A stretch of DNA of 64,000 nucleotides from Pseudomonas sp. BMS12 (GTDB taxonomy: Bacteria > Pseudomonadota > Gammaproteobacteria > Pseudomonadales > Pseudomonadaceae), in NCBI RefSeq assembly GCF_001592875.1, contig NZ_LSOF01000002.1, positions 62,001 to 126,000 on the forward strand. The letters run 5' to 3'. The notes below the pieces were generated by a model that saw only the letters and a list, made by a program, of their open reading frames with translations, was not told the DNA's origin and searched no databases. Made by a program: the position numbers and the translations under genes. Position 1 is the stretch's first letter, and every line of letters begins with the position of its first letter. Positions 47,344-57,482 of this stretch are shown piece after piece.

Positions 47344-47847
47344 TCAGGCGCCACCCTGGAGTTCGCGCCAGGTCAGATACAGACGCAAGTCGAACTCCAG
47401 CTGGTGATAGTCCGGCAGCATGTGCCGACACAGCTGATAGAAGGCCTTGTTGTGCTCGGCCTCCTTCAGGTGCGCCAGTTCGTGCACCACGATCATGTTG
47501 AGGAACTCCGGCGCCGCCTCGCGAAACAGGCTGGCCACGCGAATCTCCTTCTTCGCCTTGAGCTTGCCGCCCTGCACCCGCGACACGGCAGTGTGCAGGC
47601 CCAGGGCACGATGGGTCAGGTCGAGGCGATTGTCATACAGCACCTTGTCGATGGCCGGCGCGCTGCGCAGGTACTGCTGCTTGAGATCGACCGTGTAGCC
47701 GTACAGTGCCTTGTCGCTCTGCACCTGATGGCGCTGCGGATAGCGCGTAGCCAGGTAATCACCCAGACGGTTTTCCGCGACCATCTGCATCACCTGCTGC
47801 TGCAGGTTGGCCGGGTAGCCCTGGAGGTATTTGAAAGGTGTGGTCAT
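47344..47847 (-). CDS. YgjP-like zinc metallopeptidase domain protein
   Basis: The 167-residue protein has the HELAH zinc motif followed by a further His (HELAHLKEAEHNKAFY), as in the YgjP/DUF45 family. It lacks a signal peptide when started at ATG 47847 (MTTPFKYLQGY). Its substrates are unknown. The 246 bases between it and the upstream gene hold one exact DnaA-box sequence and a small palindrome, but no gene. Confidence 0.82.
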   Translation of the reverse strand: MTTPFKYLQGYPANLQQQVMQMVAENRLGDYLATRYPQRHQVQSDKALYGYTVDLKQQYLRSAPAIDKVLYDNRLDLTHRALGLHTAVSRVQGGKLKAKKEIRVASLFREAAPEFLNMIVVHELAHLKEAEHNKAFYQLCRHMLPDYHQLEFDLRLYLTWRELQGGA

Positions 47848-48022
47848 ACGCGCAGTGTAACCGCAGCAGCCCGCCCCGCGGACGCCATGGACTGAGCAAC
47901 TAGTTGCGCAACTGCCAGCAAAACAGTGAGCAAACGCATATAAACAGAGAGCACCGCTAACACCCAAGGCCCGCCTGCGGCACTGTCATCCACTTTCGCG
48001 CTCGCCGATAAGGAGATTGGCC

Positions 48023-48619
48023 ATGGCTAAACCCGCCGCCCGCGTATCCGACACCGACGCCTGTCCACTGCCAGGCCACGGCCCCAACCCGGTGACCGCT
48101 GGTTCGCCCAACGTACTGATCAACAACCTGCCCTGCGCCCGCGTCGGCGACCCAACCGCCTGCGGCGATGCCATCGCGGTCGGTATCCCCACCATCCTGG
48201 TCAACGGCAAACCGATCGCCCATCTGGGCAGCGCCAGTGCCCACGGCGGAGTCATCGTCACCGGCTCGGGCAATGTGTTGCTCGGCACCTCCGGCGGCGG
48301 CGCGACGATGAGCCCGGTGGGGACTATGCAGATACTCGGCCAGGCCGTCACAAGCTTGCTCGCGCCAGGGGCCGTGACAACACAGAAACCTTACTCGGTA
48401 CAGTTCAGAGCCGTCGACGAAACCACCGGGCAACCTGCGTACGACCTGCCCTATCGCCTGCAGATGGCTGACGGCACCTCGCTGCGCGGCTGCACCGATG
48501 CCGATGGCTACACGATGCGGGTAAATACGGCGCAGGCCGAAAGTGTTCAGCTGTTCTGGGAGTCGCACGTCGAGGACGAGGACTGCGACGACCACGCTGA
48601 TACCTGTGGGTGCTGCTGA
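48023..48619 (+). CDS. PAAR-domain protein with C-terminal extension
   Basis: The 198-residue protein begins with a PAAR domain (about residues 1-92), the sharp tip that sits on VgrG in the type VI secretion needle. A short linker leads to a transthyretin-like segment (YSVQFRAVDETTGQPAYDLP). The last 20 residues are rich in Asp, His and Cys (EDEDCDDHADTCGCC), unusual and possibly metal-binding. AGGAG lies seven bases before ATG 48023. The stop overlaps the next start (TGATG), so this tip is coupled to the following predicted toxin. No other type VI genes are in the window. Confidence 0.87.
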   Translation: MAKPAARVSDTDACPLPGHGPNPVTAGSPNVLINNLPCARVGDPTACGDAIAVGIPTILVNGKPIAHLGSASAHGGVIVTGSGNVLLGTSGGGATMSPVGTMQILGQAVTSLLAPGAVTTQKPYSVQFRAVDETTGQPAYDLPYRLQMADGTSLRGCTDADGYTMRVNTAQAESVQLFWESHVEDEDCDDHADTCGCC

Positions 48620-49953
48620 TGATGAACAAGCCCGCCAATGCTTCCGCCCTGAGCACCCAAAGCAACACCGCAGTGCAAACCGTACAGGTTGCCAGCAAAC
48701 GCAAGGTGACCTATCTCTTCAAGTTCACCTCCAGTTCCAACCTTTCTCTGCCCTATGCCATGGCGGTGAATGGCACGGTCACTGACCCGACCAGTGGTAA
48801 ACCAAAGCGCCTGACCCACAATAAGGCCAAGACGTTCACCGTCGACGAAAACGCCGCCGTCACGCTGTACCTGAATAGCGACGCTCAGGTCTCGTTCCGC
48901 GAAGAGCCGGTGTACGCCATCACCCCGACCACGCGAGACGTGCACATCACCATCACCGAGAAGACCGGCAAACATAGCGACCAGACAACCCCGGTTTTCA
49001 AAGAGACCAAGAAAGGCAGTGACGGCAAGGAAGTGGATTACTACACCGCAGACCTAACCGGCGACGTGTGGTTGAAGGTGTCACACAAGTACACCGAGGC
49101 CGAAGCCAAGTCGCGAATCCCTGCCGGTACCGACAGCGCTATCCAGGACGCTGTACTGAATGTCTACCGGGGCCTGAGCACAGCACAGGTCACCGCTACG
49201 TTCGCCGCCACTGCCAGCAAGGCGGCACAGTCCATCACCATGAGCTTCGATGCCTCCAACAATGCCAGCAGCAATATCAGCACCTTCTCCCTGCTCAGCG
49301 ATGGCTTACCACGCACCCACCCCAAGGGCCTGATAGCGCTGTTCCGGGCTGCCCAGCTGGCTGGCGTGAGCAAGCTGACCCTGAGCTCGGCGTGGCGCCC
49401 GATGCTGGGCTCCATCGCCCATAGAAGCGGGTTGGGGCTGGACATCAACTACATGGAGGCCGGCGACAAAAAGATTCGCGTCAATCGCGAAGAACTGCGC
49501 AAGAGCGCCCCTGATCTGGACTGGGTAAGTGCCGAAGAAAAGACCCTGTTCAGCACCTATGAGCAAGCGCAAAAGGATGCAGCCAGCGCAGCCAAGGAAC
49601 AAAAGGCCGCAGCAGCCGCTCTGAAAAAGGCGCAGAAGGAACCGGACAAAATAGTTGATGCGCAGAAAGCCAAGGACGCGGCAGACAAGAAGAAAACCGA
49701 TGCCGACAAGGCCAAAGTAGACGCAGAGAAAGCCTGGAATGACGAACGCGACAGAAATGAGCCCGCCGGACTCCGTTCGTTCCGCGAGTCACTTCAGGGC
49801 AACAGCCTGGTCAGCCAACTGTTCGACCCCTGGTACATGGACAGCAACACCCGAGACCAGGTCGCGGCAACGGCAAACAAGCAAGCCAGCGCCAACGAAA
49901 AACTGCACGCTCATCACTTGCACCTGACCGTCAGCGAGCCCGAACTGCTATGA
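48619..49953 (+). CDS. Predicted type VI effector with LAS-fold peptidoglycan peptidase domain
   Basis: The 444-residue protein has an N-terminal region (1-250) without recognised domain, though part is beta-rich. A domain like M15/LAS zinc peptidases follows: SSAWRPM, then His268 and Asp275 in AHRSGLGLD, and a final His433-Leu-His435 in LHAHHLHLTV. These are the expected H-x6-D and HxH zinc ligands. Between them lies an Ala/Lys-rich coiled coil (about 310-375) that is not usual in the family. Coupled to a PAAR gene upstream and an exported small protein downstream, it is probably a cell-wall-cutting toxin. Confidence 0.72.
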   Translation: MMNKPANASALSTQSNTAVQTVQVASKRKVTYLFKFTSSSNLSLPYAMAVNGTVTDPTSGKPKRLTHNKAKTFTVDENAAVTLYLNSDAQVSFREEPVYAITPTTRDVHITITEKTGKHSDQTTPVFKETKKGSDGKEVDYYTADLTGDVWLKVSHKYTEAEAKSRIPAGTDSAIQDAVLNVYRGLSTAQVTATFAATASKAAQSITMSFDASNNASSNISTFSLLSDGLPRTHPKGLIALFRAAQLAGVSKLTLSSAWRPMLGSIAHRSGLGLDINYMEAGDKKIRVNREELRKSAPDLDWVSAEEKTLFSTYEQAQKDAASAAKEQKAAAAALKKAQKEPDKIVDAQKAKDAADKKKTDADKAKVDAEKAWNDERDRNEPAGLRSFRESLQGNSLVSQLFDPWYMDSNTRDQVAATANKQASANEKLHAHHLHLTVSEPELL

Positions 49954-50549
49954 AGCGCCTCCTCCTGCTGCTCCTGTTGCCGCCACTGCACACCTCCGCG
50001 GCCGAGAAAGCGCCCTCCGGCGAGCCCCTTCCTGCCATGGCCCTGGTGGAGCGTAGCGGTGTTTGGCAGTTACAGCCGACCCAACTGCAGTCGTATGTCG
50101 ATGAACTCGGCGCACTGGCGGATATCCGCGGTTCGTTGGCAGACGCCAGGCTCAATCTGATCGATGCACGCCTACGCCCCGGCGCCGTGCCCTCCGTCCT
50201 CGAACTCGGTGCACAGAGCACGTGCTACAACGACGCCCATGAACCCAAGGCCTTCGTGCAGACGCTGCTGCAGGCCGGCGACTATCGACTGGAATGTAAG
50301 GGCGACGCTCTGGGCAACTACAGCCTGCGCCTGAGTGTCGGGAAACGCAGCCAGATGCTGCCCGGCGCCGACCCGGCCAGCGGTTCCTGGCAGTTGCTCT
50401 GGGCCGGTGACCTGGACCGCGACGGCAAGCCCGACCTGGTCAGCGAGTACAGCGTCGAGGGGGGCTATTGCCAGCAGGTGCTGCTCAGCGCCACCGCAGG
50501 TGCGGAGCAGTTGCTCGCTCCTGGCGAGCCACACTGCTTGGCCGACTAG
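49950..50549 (+). CDS. Exported protein, probable immunity to the upstream effector
   Basis: The 199-residue protein has a short signal peptide (MKRLLLLLLLPPLHTSAA) and no domain I recognise. The C-terminal part contains WAGDLDRDGKPDLV, which looks like a calcium-binding loop of the FG-GAP/integrin-like kind. Its start overlaps the effector stop by four bases. Periplasmic location and translational coupling are what is expected for the immunity protein of a peptidoglycan-targeting toxin. The assignment is by context only. Confidence 0.65.
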   Translation: MKRLLLLLLLPPLHTSAAEKAPSGEPLPAMALVERSGVWQLQPTQLQSYVDELGALADIRGSLADARLNLIDARLRPGAVPSVLELGAQSTCYNDAHEPKAFVQTLLQAGDYRLECKGDALGNYSLRLSVGKRSQMLPGADPASGSWQLLWAGDLDRDGKPDLVSEYSVEGGYCQQVLLSATAGAEQLLAPGEPHCLAD

Positions 50550-51016
50550 GGCCGCAACGGGGCGCTGCTGACTTCGCCGCAGGCCCCGATCGCGCCATCG
50601 AGCAGCAGCGAACAGGGCTGGTCAGCCAGATAGCTGCGATAGACCCGCAACAGCTGTGCGGCGTCATAACGGCAGTTGGCAACCCGGCACTCGGCAGCGA
50701 ACTCGAAGCGACTGTCGCGCGGCTCCGCCAGGCGGATCTGGATCGCCGGCCAGTCGCTGGGAGCCGCCTCGCTGGGAGTGAACAGAAGCCGCTCCCGACG
50801 CTGCACCATAGTGCCGCCTGCGGCGGCGTAGTCGAAGACGAACAACAGGGTGCGCGAGGTTTTGGTGGTGCACTCGGCCTGGCTGGCGCATTGCTGCGGA
50901 TCACCGATTGCATCTACGGCAGTTGGAGAGCCGGCAACGGGCACAGTAGCGATCGGCTGTTGCGCGCAAGCGCTCAGCAACAGGGCGGCGCAAAACGTGG
51001 CGATGACTGATTTCAT
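50546..51016 (-). CDS. Uncharacterised lipoprotein
   Basis: The 156-residue protein has a lipobox (LLLSACAQ) giving a lipidated Cys at residue 17. The mature part has several further cysteines (QQCASQAEC, AECRVANC, QPCSLL, IGACG) that could form disulfides. No family was recognised. It converges on and overlaps the probable immunity gene by four bases. Confidence 0.7.
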   Translation of the reverse strand: MKSVIATFCAALLLSACAQQPIATVPVAGSPTAVDAIGDPQQCASQAECTTKTSRTLLFVFDYAAAGGTMVQRRERLLFTPSEAAPSDWPAIQIRLAEPRDSRFEFAAECRVANCRYDAAQLLRVYRSYLADQPCSLLLDGAIGACGEVSSAPLRP

Positions 51017-51095
51017 GCATGCACTCCAGCATTGACCCGTCAGGAGCAGGGCTCGCTCCTACAAGATGGGGTTCGTAAATCAGTGTGGCGGATAC

Positions 51096-51122
51096 AAAAG
51101 AGCCCCGCATCGCGGGGCTCTT
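51096..51122 (-). terminator. Terminator of fba
   Basis: AAGAGCCCCGC / GCGGGGCTCTT form an 11-base stem with a three-base loop. On the minus strand it is followed by TTTTG, 24 bases after the fba stop. A partial palindrome of REP type (CAGGAGCAGGGCTCGCTCCT) lies nearby at 51041-51060. Confidence 0.88.
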
Positions 51123-51145
51123 GGTGGCGCACAAAGCCTGGAGGC

Positions 51146-52210
51146 TTAGTTGACCTTGGCAGTCAGCTCGCCGCTGGCATAGCGCTGGAACATGCCTTCC
51201 AGGTTGATCGGCTTGATCTTGGAAGCGTTGCCGGCGGTGCCGAAGGCTTCGTAGCGGGCGATGCAGATGTCGCGCATGGCCACGATGGTCTTGGCGAAGA
51301 ATTTGCGCGGATCGAACTCGCTCGGGTGCTCGGCCATCATGCGGCGCATGGCACCGGTGGAGGCCAGGCGCAGGTCGGTGTCGATGTTGACCTTGCGCAC
51401 GCCGTGCTTGATGCCTTCGACGATTTCTTCGACCGGCACACCGTAGGTTTCCTTGATGTCGCCGCCGAACTCGTTGATCACCTTCAGCCACTCCTGCGGT
51501 ACCGAGGAGGAGCCGTGCATCACCAGGTGGGTGTTGGGGATGCGCTTGTGGATTTCCTTGATGCGCTCGATCGACAGTACGTCGCCGGTCGGCGGCTTGG
51601 TGAACTTGTAGGCGCCGTGGCTGGTGCCGATGGCGATGGCCAGGGCGTCGACCTGGGTGCGCTTGACGAAGTCGGCGGCCTCTTCCGGGTCGGTCAGCAG
51701 CTGGCTGTGGTCCAGCACGCCTTCGGCGCCGACGCCGTCTTCCTCACCGGCCATGCCGGTTTCCAGGCTGCCCAGGCAGCCCAGCTCGCCTTCCACGGAC
51801 ACGCCGCAGGCGTGGGCGAAGGCCACGGTCTGCTGGGTGACGCGCACGTTGTAGTCGTAGTCGGCCGGGGTCTTGCCATCTTCCTTCAGCGAGCCGTCCA
51901 TCATCACCGAGCTGAAACCCAGCTGGATCGAGCGCTGGCACACGTCCGGGCTGGTGCCGTGATCCTGGTGCATGCACACCGGGATGTGCGGGAACTCTTC
52001 GATGGCGGCGAGGATCAGGTGGCGCAGGAAAGGCGCACCGGCGTATTTGCGGGCGCCGGCCGAAGCCTGGACGATCACCGGGGAATCGGTCTTGTCCGCC
52101 GCTTCCATGATGGCGCGCATCTGCTCGAGGTTGTTGACGTTGAAAGCCGGTACGCCGTAGCCGAATTCGGCGGCGTGGTCCAGCATCTGACGCATGCTGA
52201 TCAGTGCCAT
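51146..52210 (-). CDS. fba: Fructose-bisphosphate aldolase, class II
   Basis: The 354-residue zinc-dependent aldolase splits or joins fructose-1,6-bisphosphate in glycolysis and gluconeogenesis. Class II features are [13 protein letters not shown] with the zinc histidine, [29 protein letters not shown], and VMHGSSSVP. Length and sequence fit the Calvin-type subgroup found in Pseudomonas. The gene lies downstream of pgk, as in P. aeruginosa, but is separated from it by two small lipoprotein genes. Confidence 0.96.
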   Translation of the reverse strand: MALISMRQMLDHAAEFGYGVPAFNVNNLEQMRAIMEAADKTDSPVIVQASAGARKYAGAPFLRHLILAAIEEFPHIPVCMHQDHGTSPDVCQRSIQLGFSSVMMDGSLKEDGKTPADYDYNVRVTQQTVAFAHACGVSVEGELGCLGSLETGMAGEEDGVGAEGVLDHSQLLTDPEEAADFVKRTQVDALAIAIGTSHGAYKFTKPPTGDVLSIERIKEIHKRIPNTHLVMHGSSSVPQEWLKVINEFGGDIKETYGVPVEEIVEGIKHGVRKVNIDTDLRLASTGAMRRMMAEHPSEFDPRKFFAKTIVAMRDICIARYEAFGTAGNASKIKPINLEGMFQRYASGELTAKVN

Positions 52211-52356
52211 GTGTTCCTGTCTCCCGGAAAAAGGATCGTTAATCGTGCAGCCTGCCCCACGGGCAGGCCTGGTTCAAGTGATCCGGAAGGTACGGCTTCG
52301 CCCGCTTCCGGTGCGCGCGGCCAGTTGGCCACGCGGTGTTGCAAAATCCTCGCCGC

Positions 52357-52677
52357 TCAGCGCGCCTTGCAGTTGCGCCCGACGACCTGCTCGCTGCCGA
52401 TCCGGTACACCAGCCCTTCCTCGCCCTTGGTGTGGAAGGCCAGGATCGGGTCGCTGTACAGCTCCCCCGAGGCCGCCGGCTGACGCTTTAGGCGGTGGGC
52501 GATGTCGCTGCCACCCAGACGCAGGTCGATCGCATCTTCACCTGCCGGGCGCCACAACACTTCGGTGTGATTGTCGCAAACCCAGCTTATCCACTGATCG
52601 CTCACCACCGGCTGCTCGGCACAGGCCGACAGCAACAAACTGGCGGTGAGTACGCTCATAAAACGCGTGCCGCTCAT
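52357..52677 (-). CDS. MliC-family lipoprotein (lysozyme inhibitor)
   Basis: The 106-residue lipoprotein has a lipobox (LLLSACAE) and an MliC-like beta-barrel domain (WVCDNHTEVLWRP, ASGELYSDPILAFHTKGEEGLVYR, closing with a Cys). Such proteins inhibit c-type lysozyme in the periplasm or outer membrane. The start at 52677 has GAGGAAAA upstream, just after the stop of the preceding small lipoprotein gene, so the two are likely one transcript. Confidence 0.78.
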   Translation of the reverse strand: MSGTRFMSVLTASLLLSACAEQPVVSDQWISWVCDNHTEVLWRPAGEDAIDLRLGGSDIAHRLKRQPAASGELYSDPILAFHTKGEEGLVYRIGSEQVVGRNCKAR

Positions 52678-52686
52678 CCGTTTTCC

Positions 52687-52878
52687 TCAGTCACAACGCT
52701 GGCTGGGCATGCCGCCATTGGCGCCACTGCCACCCTGCTCGCCCATACGCTCCGCGCCTTGACTGCTCGGCGTCTCAATCTGCGCAGGGCTGAACACCCT
52801 GCAGGTCTTTTCGCGGGCATCGCTTGCACAAGCCGCCAACAGCACACCGATAACGCCCAGCAGCATCCACCTGGCCAT
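52687..52878 (-). CDS. Small lipoprotein
   Basis: The 63-residue protein has a clear lipoprotein signal (MARWMLLGVIGVLLAACAS) with lipidated Cys near residue 17, and a short polar tail with two further cysteines. AAGGAG lies in front of the ATG. It precedes the MliC gene by nine bases. No function is known; the position between pgk and fba matches small hypothetical genes in other Pseudomonas. Confidence 0.7.
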   Translation of the reverse strand: MARWMLLGVIGVLLAACASDAREKTCRVFSPAQIETPSSQGAERMGEQGGSGANGGMPSQRCD

Positions 52879-52990
52879 GGTCTTACTCCTTGCACGAGGA
52901 ATCGGACAACCCGATCAGCCCAGGGTTTAACCGGGGCAGAACCGGGACTCGTCTTTCACCCTAGCAGGGCAAGACCGGCAGCGCGCTGCA

Positions 52991-54154
52991 TCAGGCCTTG
53001 GCGCGGGCCTCCAGCACTTCCACGGCCGGCAGCACCTTGCCCTCGACGAACTCGAGGAAGGCGCCGCCACCGGTGGAGATGTAGCTGATCTGCTCGTTCA
53101 CGCCGTACTTGTCGATCGCCGCCAGGGTGTCGCCACCACCGGCGATGGAGAAGGCCGGGCTCTCGGCGATGGCCTGGGCCAGCACCTTGGTACCGTTGCC
53201 GAACTGGTCGAACTCGAACACGCCGACCGGGCCGTTCCACAGAATGGTCTTCGACGACTTCAGCAACTCGGCAAACTGCGCGGCGGTCTGCGGGCCGATG
53301 TCGAGGATCATGTCGTCGTCGGCAACATCGGCGATCAGCTTGACGGTCGCTTCGGCGGTTTCGGCGAACTCCTTGGCCACCACCACGTCCACCGGCAGCG
53401 GCACACTGACCTTGGCCGCGATGGCCTTGGCGGTGTCGACCAGGTCGGCCTCGTACAAGGACTTGCCGACCTTGTGCCCGGCCGCAGCGAGGAAGGTGTT
53501 GGCGATGCCGCCGCCGACGATCAGCTGGTCGCAGATCTGGCTCAGGCTGTTCAGTACGTCCAGTTTGGTGGAGACCTTGGAGCCGGCGACGATGGCGGCC
53601 ATCGGTCGCACCGGGTTGCCCAGGGCCTTGCCCAGGGCGTCCAGCTCGGCGGCCAGCAGCGGGCCGGCGGCGGCGACCTTGGCAAACTTGGCCACGCCAT
53701 GGGTCGAACCCTCGGCGCGGTGGGCTGTGCCGAAGGCGTCCATCACGAACACGTCGCACAGGGCGGCGTACTGCTGGGCCAGCTCGTCGGCGTTCTTCTT
53801 CTCACCCTTGTTGAAGCGCACGTTCTCGAACAGCACGATGTCGCCGGCCTTGACCTCGACACCACCCAGGTAATCCTTGACCAGCGGCACTTCCCGGCCC
53901 AGAGCCTTGCTCAGGTAGGCAGCGACCGGGGCCAGGCTGTTCTCTTCGCTGAACTCGCCTTCGGTCGGGCGGCCCAGGTGCGAGCAGACCATTACCGCAG
54001 CACCCTTCTCCAGCGCCAGCTTGATGGTCGGCAGGGAGGCGAGGATGCGCGCGTCGCTCTTCACCACGCCGTCCTTCACCGGCACGTTGAGGTCTTCGCG
54101 GATCAGCACGCGCTTACCGGCGAGGTCGAGGTCGGTCATCTTCAGAACGGTCAT
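52991..54154 (-). CDS. pgk: Phosphoglycerate kinase
   Basis: The 387-residue enzyme transfers phosphate between 1,3-bisphosphoglycerate and ADP. It has the family N-terminal [26 protein letters not shown], and the nucleotide-binding [15 protein letters not shown], with [14 protein letters not shown] near the C-terminus. ATG 54154 has GAAGGA upstream and gives the standard N-terminus. It is 23 bases from epd and probably in the same operon. Confidence 0.96.
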   Translation of the reverse strand: MTVLKMTDLDLAGKRVLIREDLNVPVKDGVVKSDARILASLPTIKLALEKGAAVMVCSHLGRPTEGEFSEENSLAPVAAYLSKALGREVPLVKDYLGGVEVKAGDIVLFENVRFNKGEKKNADELAQQYAALCDVFVMDAFGTAHRAEGSTHGVAKFAKVAAAGPLLAAELDALGKALGNPVRPMAAIVAGSKVSTKLDVLNSLSQICDQLIVGGGIANTFLAAAGHKVGKSLYEADLVDTAKAIAAKVSVPLPVDVVVAKEFAETAEATVKLIADVADDDMILDIGPQTAAQFAELLKSSKTILWNGPVGVFEFDQFGNGTKVLAQAIAESPAFSIAGGGDTLAAIDKYGVNEQISYISTGGGAFLEFVEGKVLPAVEVLEARAKA

Positions 54155-54177
54155 GGTCAGTCCTTCACGGGGGCTGG

Positions 54178-55227
54178 TTAGTTGGATGAGTTGGCGACGG
54201 CGAGGAAGTGTTCCGCGACGTCGAGCATGCGGTTGGCGAAGCCCCATTCGTTGTCGAACCAGGCCAGCAGGTTGACCAGGCGCGGGCCGGAGACCCTAGT
54301 CTGGCTGCCGTCGACGATGGCCGAATGGGCGTCGTGGTTGAAATCGCAGCTGGCGTGGGGCAGCTCGGTGTAGGCCAGCAAACCCTTGAGCGGACCGGCT
54401 TCGGCGGCCTGGCGCAGCAGCGTATTGATCTCTGCGGCCGAGGTATCGCGCGCCACCTGCAGGGTGATATCCAGGCAGGACACGTTCACAGTCGGCACGC
54501 GGATGGCCTTGGCCTGCACCCGCCCGCCCAGCTCCGGCAACAGGCGCTCGATACCGCGGGCCAGGCCGGTGGATACCGGAATCACCGACTGGAAGGCCGA
54601 GCGCGTGCGGCGCAGGTCTTCGTGGTGATAGGCGTCGATCACCGGCTGGTCGTTCATCGCCGAGTGGATGGTGGTGATCGACACGTACTCGATGCCCACC
54701 GCCTCGTTCAGCAGCTTGAGCAGCGGCACCGCGCAGTTGGTGGTGCAGGAAGCGTTGGACACCAGCTTCTCCGCGCCGGTCAGGCGCTGCTGGTTGACGC
54801 CGAAGACCACCGTGGCGTCGATATCCGCCTCGCCAGCCATCGGCTGGGAGAACAGCACGCGCGGCGCGCCGGCCGCCAGAAAACGCTCGCCGTCGGCACG
54901 GCTGGTGTACTGGCCGGAACACTCCAGCAACAGGTCGATGCCCAGGCCAGCCCAGTCGATGGCTTCGGGCTCGCTCTGGCGCAGCACCTTCACGCAGTCG
55001 CCGTTGATATGCAGGCAGTCGCCATCGACCTTCACCTCGCCGGGAAAGCGGCCGTGGGTGGAGTCGAAGCGGGTCAGGTATTCGATGCTGGCCTGGTCGG
55101 CCAGGTCGTTCAGCGCGACGATCTCGAAGCCAGCCGCGGCGCCACGCTCGTGCAAGGCGCGCAGCACGCAGCGGCCGATACGACCGTAGCCGTTGAGGGC
55201 GACTTTATAGGGGCGGGCGTTGGGCAT
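54178..55227 (-). CDS. epd: Erythrose-4-phosphate dehydrogenase
   Basis: The 349-residue protein belongs to the GAPDH family. It shows the NAD-binding [14 protein letters not shown] and the active site SNASCTTNC. Its position between tkt and pgk, and the sequence style, match Epd, which oxidises erythrose-4-phosphate in the pathway to pyridoxal phosphate, rather than a glycolytic GAPDH. The two activities cannot be told apart with certainty from sequence alone. Confidence 0.88.
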   Translation of the reverse strand: MPNARPYKVALNGYGRIGRCVLRALHERGAAAGFEIVALNDLADQASIEYLTRFDSTHGRFPGEVKVDGDCLHINGDCVKVLRQSEPEAIDWAGLGIDLLLECSGQYTSRADGERFLAAGAPRVLFSQPMAGEADIDATVVFGVNQQRLTGAEKLVSNASCTTNCAVPLLKLLNEAVGIEYVSITTIHSAMNDQPVIDAYHHEDLRRTRSAFQSVIPVSTGLARGIERLLPELGGRVQAKAIRVPTVNVSCLDITLQVARDTSAAEINTLLRQAAEAGPLKGLLAYTELPHASCDFNHDAHSAIVDGSQTRVSGPRLVNLLAWFDNEWGFANRMLDVAEHFLAVANSSN

Positions 55228-55240
55228 GGCGGTCTCGATT

Positions 55241-55332
55241 CGGTCTCCCCTCTCCCGTCGGGAGAGGGGCTGGGGGTGAGGGACGACTCCCTCATCCGGC
55301 CCTTGCGGGGCACCTTCTCCCGAGGGGAGAAG
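55241..55332. repeat. Palindromic intergenic repeat between epd and tkt
   Basis: The stretch contains CTCTCCCGTCGGGAGAGG, a GGGTGAGGG box and a second hairpin (CTTCTCCCGAGGGGAGAAG). Such elements of paired CTCTCCC/GGGAGAG palindromes occur between genes of many gammaproteobacteria. It may act as a processing site or terminator within the tkt-epd-pgk transcript. Confidence 0.65.
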
Positions 55333-55335
55333 GCT

Positions 55336-57336
55336 TTACGCGTCCAGCAGCTCGGCAGCAGTTTCCAGGATATTGTCGACGGTGAAGCCGAACTCCTCGA
55401 ACAGCGCCGGCGCCGGAGCAGACTCACCGAAGGTGGTCATGCCGATGATGCGGCCTTCCAGGCCCACGTACTTGTACCAGAAGTCCACATGCGCGGCCTC
55501 GATGGCAATACGCGCGCCCACCTGCAACGGCAGCACGGCCTGCTTGTAGGCGGCATCCTGCTGGTCGAACACGCTGGTCGACGGCATGGAGACGACACGC
55601 ACCTTGCGGCCCTGCTCGCTCAGCTTGTCGAAGGCCTGCACGGCCAGACCGACTTCCGAACCGGTGGCGATCAGGATCAGCTCCGGCTCGCCGGCGCAGT
55701 CCTTCAGCACATAGCCGCCACGGGCCACGTCGGCCAGTTGCTGGGCATCACGCGCCTGGTGCGGCAGGTTCTGGCGGCTGAAGATCAGCGCGGACGGGCC
55801 GTCGGCACGCTCGATGGCGTACTTCCAGGCCACGGCGGATTCCACCGCGTCGGCCGGGCGCCAGGTATCCAGGTTCGGCGTGCCGCGCAGGCTGGCCAGC
55901 TGCTCGATCGGCTGGTGCGTCGGGCCGTCTTCGCCGAGGCCGATGGAGTCGTGGGTGAACACGAACAGCACGCGCTGCTTCATCAGCGAAGCCATGCGCA
56001 CGGCGTTGCGCGCGTACTCCATGAAGATCAGGAAGGTCGCACCGTACGGGATGAAACCGCCGTGCAGGGCGATGCCGTTCATGATCGCGCTCATGCCGAA
56101 CTCGCGCACACCGTAGAACAGGTAGTTGCCGGATGCGTCAGCGGCCTCGACACCCTTGCAGCCTTTCCACAGGGTCAGGTTGGAGCCGGCCAGGTCGGCG
56201 GAGCCGCCGAGGAACTCCGGGAGCAGCGGACCGAAGGCATTCAGCGCATTCTGGCTGGCCTTGCGGCTGGCGATGGTCTCACCCTTGGCGGCGACTTCGG
56301 CGACATAAGCAGCGGACTTCTCGGCGAAGTCGGCCGGCAGCTCACCGGCCAGGCGGCGCTTGAGTTCGGCAGCCAGCTCCGGATGGGCGGCAGCGTAGGC
56401 GGCGAAACGCAGGTCCCAGTCGGCTTCGCGGGCGGCGCCGGCTTCCTTGGCATCCCACTCGGCGTAGATGTCGGCCGGGATTTCGAACGGGCCGTGGTTC
56501 CAGCCCAGGGCAGCGCGGGTCAGGGCAATTTCGTCATTGCCCAGCGCGGCACCGTGGCACTCTTCCTTGCCCTGCTTGTTCGGCGAACCGAAGCCGATGA
56601 TGGTCTTGCAGCAGATCAGGGTCGGACGGTCGCTGGATTTGCGCGCAGTCTCGATGGCGATCTTGATTTCTTCGGCGTCGTGGCCGTCGACATTCCGGAT
56701 CACCTGCCAGCCGTAGGCCTCGAAGCGCGCCGGGGTGTCGTCGGTGAACCAGCCGTGGACTTCGCCATCGATGGAGATGCCGTTGTCGTCGTAGAAGGCG
56801 ATCAGCTTGCCCAGGCCCAGGGTGCCGGCCAGCGAGCAGACCTCATGGCTGATGCCTTCCATCATGCAGCCATCGCCGAGGAAGGCGTAGGTGAAGTGGT
56901 CGACGACGGTGTGGCCGTCGCGGTTGAACTGCGCGCCCAGCACCTTCTCGGCGATGGCGAAGCCGACGGCGTTGGCGATGCCCTGGCCCAGCGGGCCGGT
57001 AGTGGTCTCCACGCCCGGGGTGTAGCCGTACTCCGGGTGACCCGGGGTGCGGCTGTGCAGCTGGCGGAACTGCTTGAGGTCGTCGATGCCCAGGTCGTAG
57101 CCGGTCAGGTGCAGCAGCGAGTAGATCAGCATCGAGCCGTGGCCGTTGGACAGCACGAAGCGGTCGCGGTCGGCCCAGTTCGGGTTCAGCGGGTTGTGCT
57201 TGAGGTAGTCACGCCACAGCACTTCGGCGATGTCCGCCATGCCCATGGGGGCGCCGGGGTGGCCGCTGTTGGCTTTCTGCACGGCATCCATGCTGAGGGC
57301 ACGAATGGCGTTGGCACGCTCACGACGGCTGGGCAT
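55336..57336 (-). CDS. tkt: Transketolase
   Basis: The 666-residue thiamine-diphosphate enzyme exchanges two-carbon units in the pentose phosphate pathway. Visible family motifs are [25 protein letters not shown], the ThDP-binding [12 protein letters not shown], and [16 protein letters not shown] in the pyrimidine domain. Length is normal. AGGAG precedes the ATG at 57336. It heads the tkt-epd-pgk cluster. Confidence 0.97.
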   Translation of the reverse strand: MPSRRERANAIRALSMDAVQKANSGHPGAPMGMADIAEVLWRDYLKHNPLNPNWADRDRFVLSNGHGSMLIYSLLHLTGYDLGIDDLKQFRQLHSRTPGHPEYGYTPGVETTTGPLGQGIANAVGFAIAEKVLGAQFNRDGHTVVDHFTYAFLGDGCMMEGISHEVCSLAGTLGLGKLIAFYDDNGISIDGEVHGWFTDDTPARFEAYGWQVIRNVDGHDAEEIKIAIETARKSSDRPTLICCKTIIGFGSPNKQGKEECHGAALGNDEIALTRAALGWNHGPFEIPADIYAEWDAKEAGAAREADWDLRFAAYAAAHPELAAELKRRLAGELPADFAEKSAAYVAEVAAKGETIASRKASQNALNAFGPLLPEFLGGSADLAGSNLTLWKGCKGVEAADASGNYLFYGVREFGMSAIMNGIALHGGFIPYGATFLIFMEYARNAVRMASLMKQRVLFVFTHDSIGLGEDGPTHQPIEQLASLRGTPNLDTWRPADAVESAVAWKYAIERADGPSALIFSRQNLPHQARDAQQLADVARGGYVLKDCAGEPELILIATGSEVGLAVQAFDKLSEQGRKVRVVSMPSTSVFDQQDAAYKQAVLPLQVGARIAIEAAHVDFWYKYVGLEGRIIGMTTFGESAPAPALFEEFGFTVDNILETAAELLDA

Positions 57337-57482
57337 CGCTGAATCTCCTGCGGGTACTGATCACGGAAAGGCGCGCATTTTCGCCCAGCAGGCGCCGCGG
57401 GGGCAATGACAGATGGTCGAACGCCCGCCCAAGCAGCCGAAAAGAGCCATCGGGATGACCTCGATTATCGGGTGGCACCCCG

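Noticed and set aside
49561..49740. Ala/Lys-rich low-complexity stretch, considered as a possible assembly error or TolA-like gene
   Set aside because: The reading frame continues cleanly into conserved zinc ligands at the C-terminus, so it is an internal coiled coil of the effector.
54208..57342. A plus-strand open frame of more than 1000 codons
   Set aside because: It lies entirely antisense to epd and tkt, whose proteins are unmistakable. High GC content keeps antisense frames open; the translation has no recognisable domain and there is no ribosome-binding site.
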